A stretch of DNA of 64,000 bases from the NCBI GenBank assembly GCA_948630815.1, contig CAPIEU010000004.1, forward strand, positions 1 to 64,000. Direction: 5' to 3'. Within the stretch, counting starts at the first letter, position 1; every line of letters starts with the position of its first letter. Below the pieces are notes generated by a model. The model was not told the DNA's origin. It searched no databases and was given only the letters and a program-made list of their open reading frames with translations. The DNA is from an uncultured Clostridia bacterium (GTDB taxonomy: Bacteria; Bacillota; Clostridia; TANB77; CAG-508). Shown piece by piece: positions 46,721 to 56,628 of the stretch. Both the position numbers and the translations under genes were made by a program.

Positions 46721-47472
46721 TGGTAACACATTTTATATTTATGAGTAGTTCTTATTCATTAGGAACAAGAATTGCACTTGATTTTATAGTGAAAGAAGAA
46801 AGTATAAAAGAAGAATTAAGAAAAGACTTAGATAAAATTATTTTAGAATGTGGTAGAGATGTATCTATTTCAACACATATGATACAAACAGATGATGAAA
46901 CATGGACATCTGTTTGCAAGGCAGATCATTTTTTTAAGGATGTTAAAGTAATAGAAGATTTAGAAGTGTTTATTAAGTTAATACAGAAAGATAGAAAATT
47001 ACAAGGAATTGATGTGGCCAAATATATTTTATCAAAAATTACATGTACTCAATTAAAACTACAAAAGTTAGTATATTTATGTTTTGCAGATTACTTATGT
47101 GATATGGGAAAAGTGTTATTTACAGATAAAATTTATGCATTTAAATATGGACCAGTAGTGGATACTGTATATAAAAAATATAAAGAGTATGGATATAAAG
47201 CAATTGAAGAAGAAACAAAAGATATTGATAGTCATGGTATATTGGAAATGCCTGCGAAAAGTAGGATATTGTTTGCAGAAGATGGAATAGGAAAAATTGT
47301 AAGTATAGAAAGAACCTTGAAAAGATATGGAGGTTTAACAGCAACAGAGTTAGTAGAATTGACACATAAAGAAGATTCCCCTTGGAAAAAAACTTATAAA
47401 GATGAAGGAGTAGCATATTCACAAATAGAATTAGATACAATTAAAAAATATCACAAATTTGAAAAAATATAA
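46720..47472 (+). CDS. Panacea-domain antitoxin (PanA-like)
   Basis: This 250-residue protein has a Panacea/SocA-like domain in the C-terminal part: AKYILSKITCTQLKLQKLVY, then FADYL and FTDKIYAFKYGPVVDTVYKK (about 100-155), and a winged-like end (TATELVELTHKEDSPWKKTY). The N-terminal 95 residues form a separate domain of unknown kind that may fix toxin specificity. It is coupled to the toxSAS gene upstream. Confidence 0.75.
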   Translation: MVTHFIFMSSSYSLGTRIALDFIVKEESIKEELRKDLDKIILECGRDVSISTHMIQTDDETWTSVCKADHFFKDVKVIEDLEVFIKLIQKDRKLQGIDVAKYILSKITCTQLKLQKLVYLCFADYLCDMGKVLFTDKIYAFKYGPVVDTVYKKYKEYGYKAIEEETKDIDSHGILEMPAKSRILFAEDGIGKIVSIERTLKRYGGLTATELVELTHKEDSPWKKTYKDEGVAYSQIELDTIKKYHKFEKI

Positions 47473-47588
47473 TACTTTAATTATAATTCTAGTAGTCAAA
47501 CCCAAAATAAGTATTATAATGATGAAAAAAATTTTATTAATACAAAAATAAATTTAAAATATAACAAAATTTAAATACATTTCATATG

Positions 47589-47617
47589 ATAGAGTAGAAA
47601 TTTCTACTCTATTTTTG
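47589..47617 (+). terminator. Terminator between panA and GH25 gene
   Basis: ATAGAGTAGAAA / TTTCTACTCTAT perfect palindrome followed by TTTTG. Confidence 0.7.
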
Positions 47618-47634
47618 TTGTAGGAGGTTATAAT

Positions 47635-48891
47635 ATGAGAAAAAGGTTTTTTAGAATTATTTTATTGGTATGGCTACTACTATTATCTTCTTTTGGTATG
47701 TATTCTAATATTGCATTTGCATTAGAACCAGCAAGTAATACAATTTATAAAGGAATTGATGTAAGTGCATATCAAGGATACATTGATTATGCGAGTGTAA
47801 GAAATGCAGGTATTGATGTTGTATATATAAAAGCAAGTGAAGGAGATTATTTAGAAGATCCAGAATTTAGAAATAATTATAATAATGCTAAAAGCAAAGG
47901 ACTAAATATTGGGTTTTATCATTTTGTTAGAGCAAGGAATGAGGAAGAAGCCATAAGGGAAGCAGAATTCTTTTCAAGAGTAATTTCTGGAACAGAAGCA
48001 AATTGTAGGCTTGCTATGGATTTTGAAGTGTTTGGAAATTTAAGTACATATGAAATTAATAATATATCTAAGGTGTTTTTGGAAAAAACTCAAGAATTAA
48101 CAGGTAAAGAAATGGTTATTTATTCAAATACATATGATGCTAGAACTATTTTTTCTAATGAACTTGCAAGTAGGTATCCATTATGGGTTGCACAATATGG
48201 TGTAAGTACACCAAGTGATAATGGAAAATGGGAAAACTGGGTAGGGTTTCAATATTGGGATAGAGGAAATATTTCTGGGATTGATGGAAATGTTGATTTA
48301 GATAGATTCACACAAGGAATATTTTTAAGTAGTGGAGGGGAAGTTCCAAAACCAATAGATCCATCACCAGAGGAAATAAAAAATGTTGTATATTATACAG
48401 TAAAAAGAGGCGATACTTTATCTAAAATAGCAGGGTTATATGGGGTAACAGTGGAACAAATTGTAGAACTAAATAGTATCCAAAATCCAAACTTAATTTA
48501 TGTAGGAGAGGTATTACAAATAACAACTTCTGATAAACCAAATACAGAGCCAACATCTAGTACAGAAACATATTATACTGTAAAAAGAGGAAATACATTA
48601 TGGGGAATTGCAAGAAGATATGGAACAACAATTAGTAGTATTGTAGAGCTAAATAACATACAAAATCCAAATTTAATCTACCCAGGGCAAGTATTATTAA
48701 TTAGAAGAGATGTGCGTTCAAATGATACTCATGCTACAGGAGGAACTTTTTATAGAGTTGGAAGAGGAGATAATTTAACTTATATTGCTAATCGTTATCA
48801 TACAACAGTTACAAATATTGTAAGACTAAACCAGATAAGAAATCCAAATTTAATTTTTCCTGGTCAAATATTGAAGATTAGTAACAGTTAG
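47635..48891 (+). CDS. Secreted GH25 muramidase with three LysM domains
   Basis: This 418-residue cell-wall hydrolase has a signal peptide (about 1-30, ending FALEP), a GH25 catalytic domain (about 38-230) with [20 protein letters not shown], the acidic AMDFEVFG and the end [11 protein letters not shown]. Three LysM peptidoglycan-binding repeats follow (about 257-299, 315-358, 375-417), each with (V/R)(K/G)RG(D/N)(T/N)L and QNPNLI(Y/F). It cuts the glycan backbone outside the cell. GGAGG precedes the start. Confidence 0.93.
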   Translation: MRKRFFRIILLVWLLLLSSFGMYSNIAFALEPASNTIYKGIDVSAYQGYIDYASVRNAGIDVVYIKASEGDYLEDPEFRNNYNNAKSKGLNIGFYHFVRARNEEEAIREAEFFSRVISGTEANCRLAMDFEVFGNLSTYEINNISKVFLEKTQELTGKEMVIYSNTYDARTIFSNELASRYPLWVAQYGVSTPSDNGKWENWVGFQYWDRGNISGIDGNVDLDRFTQGIFLSSGGEVPKPIDPSPEEIKNVVYYTVKRGDTLSKIAGLYGVTVEQIVELNSIQNPNLIYVGEVLQITTSDKPNTEPTSSTETYYTVKRGNTLWGIARRYGTTISSIVELNNIQNPNLIYPGQVLLIRRDVRSNDTHATGGTFYRVGRGDNLTYIANRYHTTVTNIVRLNQIRNPNLIFPGQILKISNS

Positions 48892-48936
48892 ATTAATAGC
48901 AATGTTATCAACTAAAGGTGTAATAGTTAAAAATAA

Positions 48937-48962
48937 TGTAGGGGCAGGTCTTGTACCTGCCC
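48937..48962. repeat. TGTAGGGGC hairpin repeat, copy 5
   Basis: TGTAGGGGCAGGTCTTGTAC then CTGCCC; GGGCAGGT pairs with ACCTGCCC. Confidence 0.8.
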
Positions 48963-48994
48963 AAAGAAAAATAAACGAAATTAGATGCAAACGT

Positions 48995-49017
48995 TGTAGG
49001 GGCGAGCATTGCTCGTC
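48995..49017. repeat. TGTAGGGGC hairpin repeat, copy 6
   Basis: TGTAGGGGCGAGCATTGCTC then GTC. It forms an inverted pair with copy 7: both share AAACGTTGTAGG at the edge. Confidence 0.75.
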
Positions 49018-49124
49018 CTCTTCGAAGAAATTGCCCTAAAAATATTCTTTTTCATTTCTAGTTATATGCTCATATAATCTCTTCTAATGCTTAAATAAAT
49101 ATTTTTTAGTAAGCCTTTGTAGAT

Positions 49125-49151
49125 TGCGGACGCGCAATGCTCGCTCCTACA
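49125..49151. repeat. TGTAGGGGC-type hairpin repeat, copy 7 (inverted)
   Basis: On the minus strand TGTAGGAGCGAGCATTGCGC then GTCCGCA. With copy 6 it flanks about 110 nt. Confidence 0.7.
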
Positions 49152-49172
49152 ACGTTTGTAATAAATTTTCTT

Positions 49173-50027
49173 TTAAAATTCATAGTCAATTACAAATTCT
49201 CTACCATTCAAATAATTTAGTATTCCAGCATCAGTTTTAAAGTTAAATTTCATTTTATAGCTACAAAGCTTTTGTGTTTTTGCATTAAAACTTTTATTTA
49301 TTTCATTTTTACCATATTTACCATCACCAATAATAGGTAGAGCAATATGAGCTAAATGTGCACGAATTTGATGCGTTCTACCAGTGTGCAAATTAATATC
49401 TAAAACACAAGTGTTGTTATCAAATTTTTTTAAAACAGAATAAGTAGTAATAATGTTTTTATATCCCTTTTTAAGTGTATCGCTGATATATACTATGGAT
49501 TTTTTAGCGTCTTTAAAAAGATAACTAGATAAAGTTTCCTTGCTTTTTTTAGGAATTCCATATACATATGCAGCATAATGTTTTTCAATTTCTGTATTTT
49601 TAAATTTATCTAATAGAATTTTTAGTGATTCTTCATTTTTAGCAAATAAAACAAGTCCTTTAGTGTTTCTATCTAAACGATGACAAGGAAATACTTGTTT
49701 TTTATAATTACTAGATAAAATTTCACATACACTGTTACTACCAGTAACTTCTATATTAGAAGGTTTATTTATTAAAACAATATTTTCATCTTCATATACA
49801 ATTTCTAATTTTGGAAAAATAGATAAATAACTATCATCAATATATATGTTTATTTTATCGTTGGTAGCAAGAGTAACGTTCTCGTTAACCCTTTTTTCGT
49901 TAACCTTAATATCTTTTTTTCTTAAAGTTTTAAAAAACATACCATTAGATAAATTAGGGTAAGTGTCTTGTAAAAATTTATTAAGTTTCTTTCCATTATA
50001 TTTTTCATTCACAATTAAAGTTTTCAT
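49173..50027 (-). CDS. RluA/RluD-family RNA pseudouridine synthase
   Basis: This 284-residue enzyme has an N-terminal S4-like RNA-binding region (about 1-60) and the catalytic Asp in PCHRLDRNTKGLVLFAK. Later motifs are GRTHQIRAHLAHI and PIIGDGKYG. It isomerises uridine in rRNA or tRNA; the site is unknown. The ATG at 50027 is chosen because the upstream part is weak. Confidence 0.9.
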   Translation of the reverse strand: MKTLIVNEKYNGKKLNKFLQDTYPNLSNGMFFKTLRKKDIKVNEKRVNENVTLATNDKINIYIDDSYLSIFPKLEIVYEDENIVLINKPSNIEVTGSNSVCEILSSNYKKQVFPCHRLDRNTKGLVLFAKNEESLKILLDKFKNTEIEKHYAAYVYGIPKKSKETLSSYLFKDAKKSIVYISDTLKKGYKNIITTYSVLKKFDNNTCVLDINLHTGRTHQIRAHLAHIALPIIGDGKYGKNEINKSFNAKTQKLCSYKMKFNFKTDAGILNYLNGREFVIDYEF

Positions 50028-50147
50028 AGAGATATTATATAGCATAATACAAAGAAAAACAAGAAAAATATGCTAAATATGAGTTGATTAAAAATAGCCT
50101 ATATGATAAAATCATACTAGATTTACAAAAGAGTTATTGGAGGAACA

Positions 50148-51413
50148 ATGGAAGAAGAGATAAAACTTGCAAAAAGAAGAAAATTAAATATGAAATTATA
50201 TCCAACTTATAGAATGCTTGCAGCAGATGCACTATTTTTTGGAGCTATAAAAGTACTATTTCTTACACAGGTAAAAGGTTTTTCAAATGCAAATGTAGTA
50301 TTAATGGAATCAATATATGCTCTTTTTAAAATGATATTGCAAATACCATTGTCGGTAATAATATCTAAGTTAGGAATAAGAAAAAGTGTTATTATAGGAA
50401 ACATATTTTGGATATTGGAACTTGTATTAATTCTATTTGCTAGGAATTATTTTATGATAATATTATCACAGTTTTTGTCTAGTATAGGTTGGGCGTTTAA
50501 ATCAGCAGCAGAAGCTCCATTACTTACAAAATCTATACCAGAAGCAAATACAAAGGGTAAAATATTTACAAAATTAGATAGCAAGGGATATTCTAGATAT
50601 TGTTATATTTCAGCTATAGCTACAGTGATGGCTGGATTTTTATATGAAATAAATCCATATGTTCCAGTTATTCTTGCGATATTGTTTGAAGTATTTGCAT
50701 TTATAATTTCTTTGAATTTTACAGAAGTAAAACAAGAAGAGTCTAAAACAGTAAAAGAAAGTATAAATGATGTAAAAACAGGAATGAAATTTATAGTTAA
50801 ATCACCAAGATTAAAGAGTTTACTAATAATGTTAGGCTTTATGTGGGGAATGTTTTGTTTATTTGGAACATATCAAACAACATTATTAAAAGATATTAAT
50901 GTTTCAGCAAAATATATAGGAATTATATTAGCAGTATTAGATATAGTACAAGGAATAGCTGCTACAAAAGTAAATGAATTTAATGAAAAACATAAAAATA
51001 AAACATTAACATATATGGCACTTCAAATGACACTTGGAATAGCTGTTGCAGGTGGTGTTGTTTTAATAGGATTACAAAGGATTCCTATGCTTGCAATTAT
51101 AATATTTACATATATAATAGGAATAAATGATAGAGGAATATATAAAGTTATAAAAAGAAGATATATTGGTAATTTTATGACACCAGAAATACTAACTAAA
51201 GTATATTCAGTGGATAGTGTAATTGCAAGTATATTTAGAATGTCTATTTGTGCACTCGGTTCATATTTATTAACCTTTATGCCAATAGAAAAGACTATGC
51301 TAGTAGTAGGAATATTATTTACTTTGGTAACATTGATTTTATCAAAATATATGAAAAAAAGAATTGGACTAAAACCTGAAGAATATACTAAAAAAGATAT
51401 AGTACAAGTATAA
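50148..51413 (+). CDS. MFS transporter
   Basis: This 421-residue membrane protein has about 12 hydrophobic segments in two halves and a central cytoplasmic loop (about 195-220, KQEESKTVKES). The MFS loop between TM2 and TM3 reads SKLGIRKSVIIGN. It is probably a drug or metabolite exporter; the substrate is unknown. GGAGG precedes the start. Confidence 0.85.
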   Translation: MEEEIKLAKRRKLNMKLYPTYRMLAADALFFGAIKVLFLTQVKGFSNANVVLMESIYALFKMILQIPLSVIISKLGIRKSVIIGNIFWILELVLILFARNYFMIILSQFLSSIGWAFKSAAEAPLLTKSIPEANTKGKIFTKLDSKGYSRYCYISAIATVMAGFLYEINPYVPVILAILFEVFAFIISLNFTEVKQEESKTVKESINDVKTGMKFIVKSPRLKSLLIMLGFMWGMFCLFGTYQTTLLKDINVSAKYIGIILAVLDIVQGIAATKVNEFNEKHKNKTLTYMALQMTLGIAVAGGVVLIGLQRIPMLAIIIFTYIIGINDRGIYKVIKRRYIGNFMTPEILTKVYSVDSVIASIFRMSICALGSYLLTFMPIEKTMLVVGILFTLVTLILSKYMKKRIGLKPEEYTKKDIVQV

Positions 51414-51493
51414 AAAGCACGAGCTCCACATGAAGCTATTTTGTACTATGAATGGATGCAAAGTGTAATTAATATTAGCAAGGAGAGAAGAGA

Positions 51494-53134
51494 ATGAAAA
51501 TAACATATGAAAATAAAGAGTTTGAAGTAGAAAAAGGAACAAAAGTACATGAATTATTAAAAAGTGAAATAGTAAATGCTAAAACAGAAGTAATTGCGTG
51601 TATGTGTAATAATGAAGTAAGAAGTCTTAATTTAGAGCTTAAAGAAGATTCTAAATTAGAATTAATTGACCTAAATTCAAAAGATGGTATGATGATATAT
51701 ATAAGAGGAATAATGTATATTATGGCTAAGGCTTTAAATGAACTATATCCAGAAGCATTATTAACAGTAAATTATCAATTATCAAATGCAATGTTTTGTG
51801 AACTAGAAAATATGAAAATAACAGATGAAATGATAGATAGAATACATTTTAGAATGCAAGAAATTATTGATAAAGATATAGAAATAAGAAAAGTAAAGAT
51901 GACAAAGAAAGAAGCAGAAACTTTTTATAAAGAAAAAAATACTTTAAAAGGTAGAGTTCAAATAGATACAGAACATGAATATGGAGCATCATTATATTAT
52001 TGTGAGGATTATTATAATTATTTTTTTGGAGTTATGCCAATTTCCACAGGATATACAAAATTATATGATATAGTTAAGTATAAAGATGGATTTATAGTAA
52101 GATATCCAAATTGGAAAAAACCAACAGAACTTTCGCAATTTGTGGAAAATAAAAAACTATTGGCGACACTTGATGAATATGAAGATATATATAAACTAAT
52201 TGGAATTAATACAATTTACAAACTAAATAGGGAAACTAAAAGAGACGGAGCAACTGATGCTATTTTATTATCAGAGGCTTTACACGAGAAAAAAATTGCA
52301 GAACTTGCTGACAACATAGCTAAAAACAAGGCGGTAAAAGTAGTATTAATTGCTGGACCATCTTCTTCTGGAAAAACTACATTTGCAAAAAGGTTGGGAA
52401 TGCAACTTAGGTTAAATGGTATTAAACCAGTTACTATTTCAGTAGATAATTATTTTGTAGAAAGAGAAGAAAATCCAAAAGATGAATTTGGAAATTATGA
52501 TTTTGAATGTATAGAGGCACTAGATACAAAACTATTTAACGAACACTTAGTAAAACTATTAAATGGAGAGGAAATAGAAGTTCCTACTTTTGATTTTACT
52601 ATTGGTACTAAAAGGTATAATGGTGAAACTATGAAACTTGAAGATGACGAAATTTTAGTGATAGAGGGAATTCATTGTTTAAATGATAAATTAACTGATT
52701 CTATACCAAAAGAACAAAAGTACAAAATATACATTAGTGCATTAACAGTTTTAAACATAGATTATTATAATAGGATATCAACTACTGACACACGTTTAAT
52801 AAGAAGAATTGTAAGAGATAATCAATATAGAGGATATAGTGCAAAACATACTATTAAGATGTGGTATTCAGTAAATAGAGGAGAAGAAAAGTATATTTAT
52901 CCATTTCAAGAAGAAGCAGATAGTATGTTTAATTCATCTTTAATATATGAATTAGGCGTTTTAAAAGATTATGCTTTACCACTTTTAAAGGAAATAAAAA
53001 ATACTGAACCAGAATATGCAGAGGCTTGTAGATTAATTAGATTATTAACATATTTTGAGCCAATACCTAACCATAACATATCTAAAACATCTTTAATAAG
53101 AGAGTTTATTGGAGGAAGCCTACTTGCTGATTAA
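51494..53134 (+). CDS. Nucleoside (uridine-like) kinase with TGS/ThrRS-type N-terminus
   Basis: This 546-residue protein starts with a TGS-like domain (1-60) and a threonyl-tRNA-synthetase second-additional-domain-like part (about 70-230). It ends with a P-loop uridine kinase domain: Walker A AGPSSSGKTTFAKR (about 287-300), SVDNYFVEREE and VIEGIHCLND. This fused layout is usual in Clostridia. The likely reaction is phosphorylation of uridine or cytidine. Confidence 0.88.
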   Translation: MKITYENKEFEVEKGTKVHELLKSEIVNAKTEVIACMCNNEVRSLNLELKEDSKLELIDLNSKDGMMIYIRGIMYIMAKALNELYPEALLTVNYQLSNAMFCELENMKITDEMIDRIHFRMQEIIDKDIEIRKVKMTKKEAETFYKEKNTLKGRVQIDTEHEYGASLYYCEDYYNYFFGVMPISTGYTKLYDIVKYKDGFIVRYPNWKKPTELSQFVENKKLLATLDEYEDIYKLIGINTIYKLNRETKRDGATDAILLSEALHEKKIAELADNIAKNKAVKVVLIAGPSSSGKTTFAKRLGMQLRLNGIKPVTISVDNYFVEREENPKDEFGNYDFECIEALDTKLFNEHLVKLLNGEEIEVPTFDFTIGTKRYNGETMKLEDDEILVIEGIHCLNDKLTDSIPKEQKYKIYISALTVLNIDYYNRISTTDTRLIRRIVRDNQYRGYSAKHTIKMWYSVNRGEEKYIYPFQEEADSMFNSSLIYELGVLKDYALPLLKEIKNTEPEYAEACRLIRLLTYFEPIPNHNISKTSLIREFIGGSLLAD

Positions 53135-53228
53135 ATTTTACATATTAAACAGTAGGGGACTATGCTCTAACCCGAATTATAGGATGGCAAATATATCCCA
53201 TTTTCAAATGTAAACATAATGCAAAAGG

Positions 53229-53254
53229 TGTAGGGGCAACCCTTGTGTCTGCCC
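53229..53254. repeat. TGTAGGGGC hairpin repeat, copy 8
   Basis: TGTAGGGGCAACCCTTGTGT then CTGCCC. Confidence 0.7.
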
Positions 53255-53316
53255 AACCTACAGAGAAATACTCTAAAAAAATAACATAATAAGAGAATAT
53301 TATAATGTAAAAGCGA

Positions 53317-53342
53317 GGGCGGGTACAAGACCCGCCCCTACA
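53317..53342. repeat. TGTAGGGGC hairpin repeat, copy 9 (inverted)
   Basis: On the minus strand TGTAGGGGCGGGTCTTGTAC then CCGCCC, the most symmetric copy. Confidence 0.8.
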
Positions 53343-53361
53343 AATAGAAGGAGAGAAATAA

Positions 53362-53673
53362 ATGTTAAGCAGATTTACAGAAATTGATGAAGAGTTTGTA
53401 TGTGATAACTGTGGGAAAATTGTATCAAAACTTGGTTATTCTTGCAGAAACCATTGCCCATATTGTTTGCATTCTAAACATATAGATATAAATCCAGGAG
53501 ATAGAGCAGAAGAGTGCAAGGGAGACTTAGAGCCAGTAAGCCTTGAAATAGATTCTAAAAAAGGATATGTAATAATACATAAATGTAAAAAATGTGGAGC
53601 TATTAGAAAAAATAAAACAGCTGAAGACGATAATATGGAACTTATAATTGAATTAAGTAGTAAGCAAATGTAA
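53362..53673 (+). CDS. RNHCP-domain zinc-binding protein
   Basis: This 103-residue protein has Cys pairs CDNCGK, the signature SCRNHCPYCLHSKHID (about 28-43) and CKKCGAIRKN (about 72-81), fitting the RNHCP family. Two zinc sites are likely. The function is unknown, possibly nucleic acid binding. Confidence 0.85.
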   Translation: MLSRFTEIDEEFVCDNCGKIVSKLGYSCRNHCPYCLHSKHIDINPGDRAEECKGDLEPVSLEIDSKKGYVIIHKCKKCGAIRKNKTAEDDNMELIIELSSKQM

Positions 53674-53700
53674 ACAAGAGAAGTGTTATACTTCTCTTGT
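53674..53700. terminator. Shared bidirectional terminator
   Basis: ACAAGAGAAG / CTTCTCTTGT stem between convergent genes; it overlaps the 3' end of the U32 gene. Confidence 0.75.
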
Positions 53701-56084
53701 AAAGTTTCCATTAGTATAATCTTTACCTTCTAATCTTTTTCCAGATTTTATAGTTCTAATAATATTATTTATTTCCAAGATATTTTCATCTAAAATATCT
53801 ATTCTAACACTATCTATATTTAAATCTTTACTTTCAATTGAGGCAATTTTACTATTAAAAATAGTAGTGACAGTTTGAACTGAGTCAGGTAAAATTCTAA
53901 ATTGTAGTCCAAGTCTATCTTTCAAATAATAAGTAGAGTTATTTTTACAAAGAGACTTGCAATGTGGATAACATTTATTTGAACTACCAAGCAAACAGTA
54001 ACCAGTAGTCATTACAGGAGTTTTACCATATACTATAAGTTCTGTAGGTGTGTTTATTGTGTTTGTAATTTCTTGAATATCAAATCTGTTTAATTCAGGT
54101 GAAAGAGTTATTGTATGTAATCCCAAATCACTATAGGCATTAATAGAAACATTGTTAAATACATTTAAAGTATAGTTTCCTATAAATTCATATGTGTTTT
54201 TATATTTATCTAACATATCAATATGAGCTATATTTGATAGCACAAAACCTTTAATATTATAGTTTTCTAATGCACTATCAATATTATTCGTAAATAAATT
54301 TCTGTAATTTGCTTTAATAATACTTGGCATATAAATATATGTATTAAAAGAACTTGATAAGTTTTTTATAATATTTGCATATTCTGGAAGTGCAAAATAT
54401 TTAAGAGGAATATATACATTATCTACATTTTCTAATTCTCCATAATTTGTATTAATATCTAATATGTTTAAAAGCAAAGAAATCTTTTTATTATTAGAAG
54501 AAGTAGAGTGTTCTTTTAATTCTAAACTTGGTATACTTTTTGTATGTTGTCTTTTATTAGATGCAATTATAGAAGCAGTTATTTCTTCTATTGCTTTACG
54601 TCTAAGTTCGTTTAAATCTTTAATATTAACATATATTTCATCATCTAAATCAATATCAATTTTAGTAAATTCAAAAGGTGTATTGCCAGTTTTAGAAAGC
54701 TGAACCATAATTCTTTCTTTTGTAATAGGATTATTAATAGCATCAGTTGGATATATATCTAAACTCGTTTTTGTACATAGCAAATCTTGAGTATTAATTT
54801 CGATAGATATAGGAGATGATTTTTTTATTGTGATTGTAGCAGTTAGAGGAATTTTCTTATTTTCACTAGAATAGCTTTCTTTTGCAATATGTGATAATGT
54901 TTTACTTTCTAGTTTAAAAATTTTATCACCAGGTGTTATATTTCCTTTCATTCTACCTATTTTAACTAGCTGACCTGAAGTAGCATATTCAATATTTTTA
55001 TTATTAATCATAAGTTCAGATACTCTATATTTAGTAGTTTCGTGTTCTAAATAAACAGTATCATTAATTGCAATTCTATCATTTAAATTAATAGTTATAT
55101 GACCTTTATTAGCATTAAAACTAGAAACATTACCAATATATATTCCCATATTGTTTGGCTTTTCTTTACAAATTAAGTCTGTATTAGGGTTTGTATCTAA
55201 ATGACCTGTTGAAAAGCCACCTCTATTAAAGGCTTGCAGTAAATCTTTTTTATCTTTTTCTTCTACTACATATTCGTTACTAGATAATGCTAAATCAATG
55301 TATTTTCTATATATTCTTGTAACAGTAGCAACATATTCAGGGGATTTTAGTCTTCCTTCAATTTTTAAAGAAGAAACACTAATATTTATTAAATCTGGTA
55401 TGTAATCAAGACCGCATAAATCTTTTGGACTTAATAAATATCCCTTATCAATAGATTTGTTTTTAGTGTTATCAATTAGTTCATAAGGAAGCCTACAGCT
55501 TTGAGCACATTTTCCACGATTTCCGCTTCTTCCACCAATCATACTAGACATTAAGCATTGTCCAGAATATGAAATACAAAGGGCTCCATGAATAAAGGTT
55601 TCAAGTTCAATATTAGTATTATTCTTTATAAATTCTATTTCATTAATTGATAGCTCTCTTGCAAGAACAGCACGCTTAAAACCAAGACTTTCTAATTCTT
55701 TTGCACCTTCTAAATTGTGAATACTCATTTGTGTGCTTGCGTGAATAGGTAAATCTGGAAAATATTTTAAAAGATATGAACACAAGCCATAATCTTGTAC
55801 AATAATTGCAGAAACACCAAGTTCATACGCCTTTTTCGCAAGGTCTAAAGCATCATTAAATTCACTATTTTTTATTAAAGTATTTAAAGCTAAGTGAACA
55901 TCTACATTTCTAAGTTTTGCATAATTTATTGCTTCTTCCAAACCGCTTTAAATCAAAGTTTTTTGCTCCAGCTCTTGCACTAAAAGAACTAGCACCTAAG
56001 TATACAGCATCAGCACCATTTTGAACGGCAGCTTTTAAACATTCAAAATCTCCGTACAGGAGAAAGTAATTCTATATTTTTCAC
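53686..56084 (-). CDS. U32-family peptidase/hydroxylation protein, joined through two +1 shifts at CGG
   Basis: Starting at GTG 56084 (GAGGT upstream) the product reads KNIELLSPV, then CGG at codon 11. Skipping the C gives GDFECLKAAVQNGADAVYLG, the family start. At codon 47 AAG CGG TTT needs a second skip to give KGLEEAINYAK, which runs on to the end (53686). The joined length is 798. The rest has ALNTLIKN, HASTQMSIHN, RELSINEI, the Cys cluster SGQCLMSSMIGGRSGNRGKC (about 180-200) and a C-terminal domain. This family includes the tRNA/rRNA hydroxylation proteins TrhP/RlhA as well as proteases. Without the shifts the N-terminal strand of the barrel is lost. Confidence 0.88.
55943..55945 (-). 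other. CGG +1 recoding site 7 (U32)
   Basis: Minus strand AAG CGG TTT, stop 10 codons on; AAG (C) GGT TTG GAA restores KGLEEAI. Confidence 0.8.
56052..56054 (-). other. CGG +1 recoding site 8 (U32)
   Basis: Minus strand GTA CGG AGA TTT TGA; GTA (C) GGA GAT TTT GAA restores GDFE, where Gly is conserved in the family. Confidence 0.8.
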
Positions 56085-56181
56085 ATTTAATACCTCATTT
56101 AAAAATTTTCATATATATTGTAACACAAATTTAAAAAATTTCATACTATATCATATAAAGAAAAACAAGGAGGTAATTATA

Positions 56182-56346
56182 ATGGATGAATCAAGAAATT
56201 GTGGATGCGGATGTGGATGCAACAACAACGGATGTGGATTAGGAAACTTCTTAGGATGTGGAGATAGCGAAATATTATTCTTTATAATAATATTCTTACT
56301 TCTATTTACAAACTGTGGATGTGGATGCGGAAGAGGATGTTGCTAA
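56182..56346 (+). CDS. Small Cys/Gly-rich membrane peptide
   Basis: This 54-residue peptide has CGCGCGC-type clusters at both ends (about 7-18 and 45-54) around one hydrophobic helix (about 31-43, ILFFIIIFLLLFT). AAGGAGGT lies upstream and a clean terminator follows, so it is a real monocistronic gene. It resembles small sporulation-associated peptides in shape, and metal binding by the Cys clusters is plausible, but the function is unknown. Confidence 0.75.
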   Translation: MDESRNCGCGCGCNNNGCGLGNFLGCGDSEILFFIIIFLLLFTNCGCGCGRGCC

Positions 56347-56368
56347 TTCCTAAATTCAAATAATACTT

Positions 56369-56398
56369 AAAACAGCTACTTTTGAAGTAGCTGTTTTT
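56369..56398 (+). terminator. Terminator of the Cys-rich peptide gene
   Basis: AACAGCTACT / AGTAGCTGTTTTT, 10-bp stem, 5-nt loop. No gene is seen between it and 56629. Confidence 0.85.
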
Positions 56399-56628
56399 AA
56401 TGTATACTATTAAAAACAAATGGTCAAATATAAAAGTTAATTCTACTTTTGAATGAATTACTAATCTAAATTTAAATTCAGTAATGACAAGACTAAATAG
56501 AATAAAGATACGGATAAAATTTACTTTTATATTTAAGTGTTTTGTCCTAAAATGTAGAATTTTATTGAATAGAATAGAAATTTATGATATAAAATAAATG
56601 AATTTTATAATTTTAGGAGGTTACAAAA

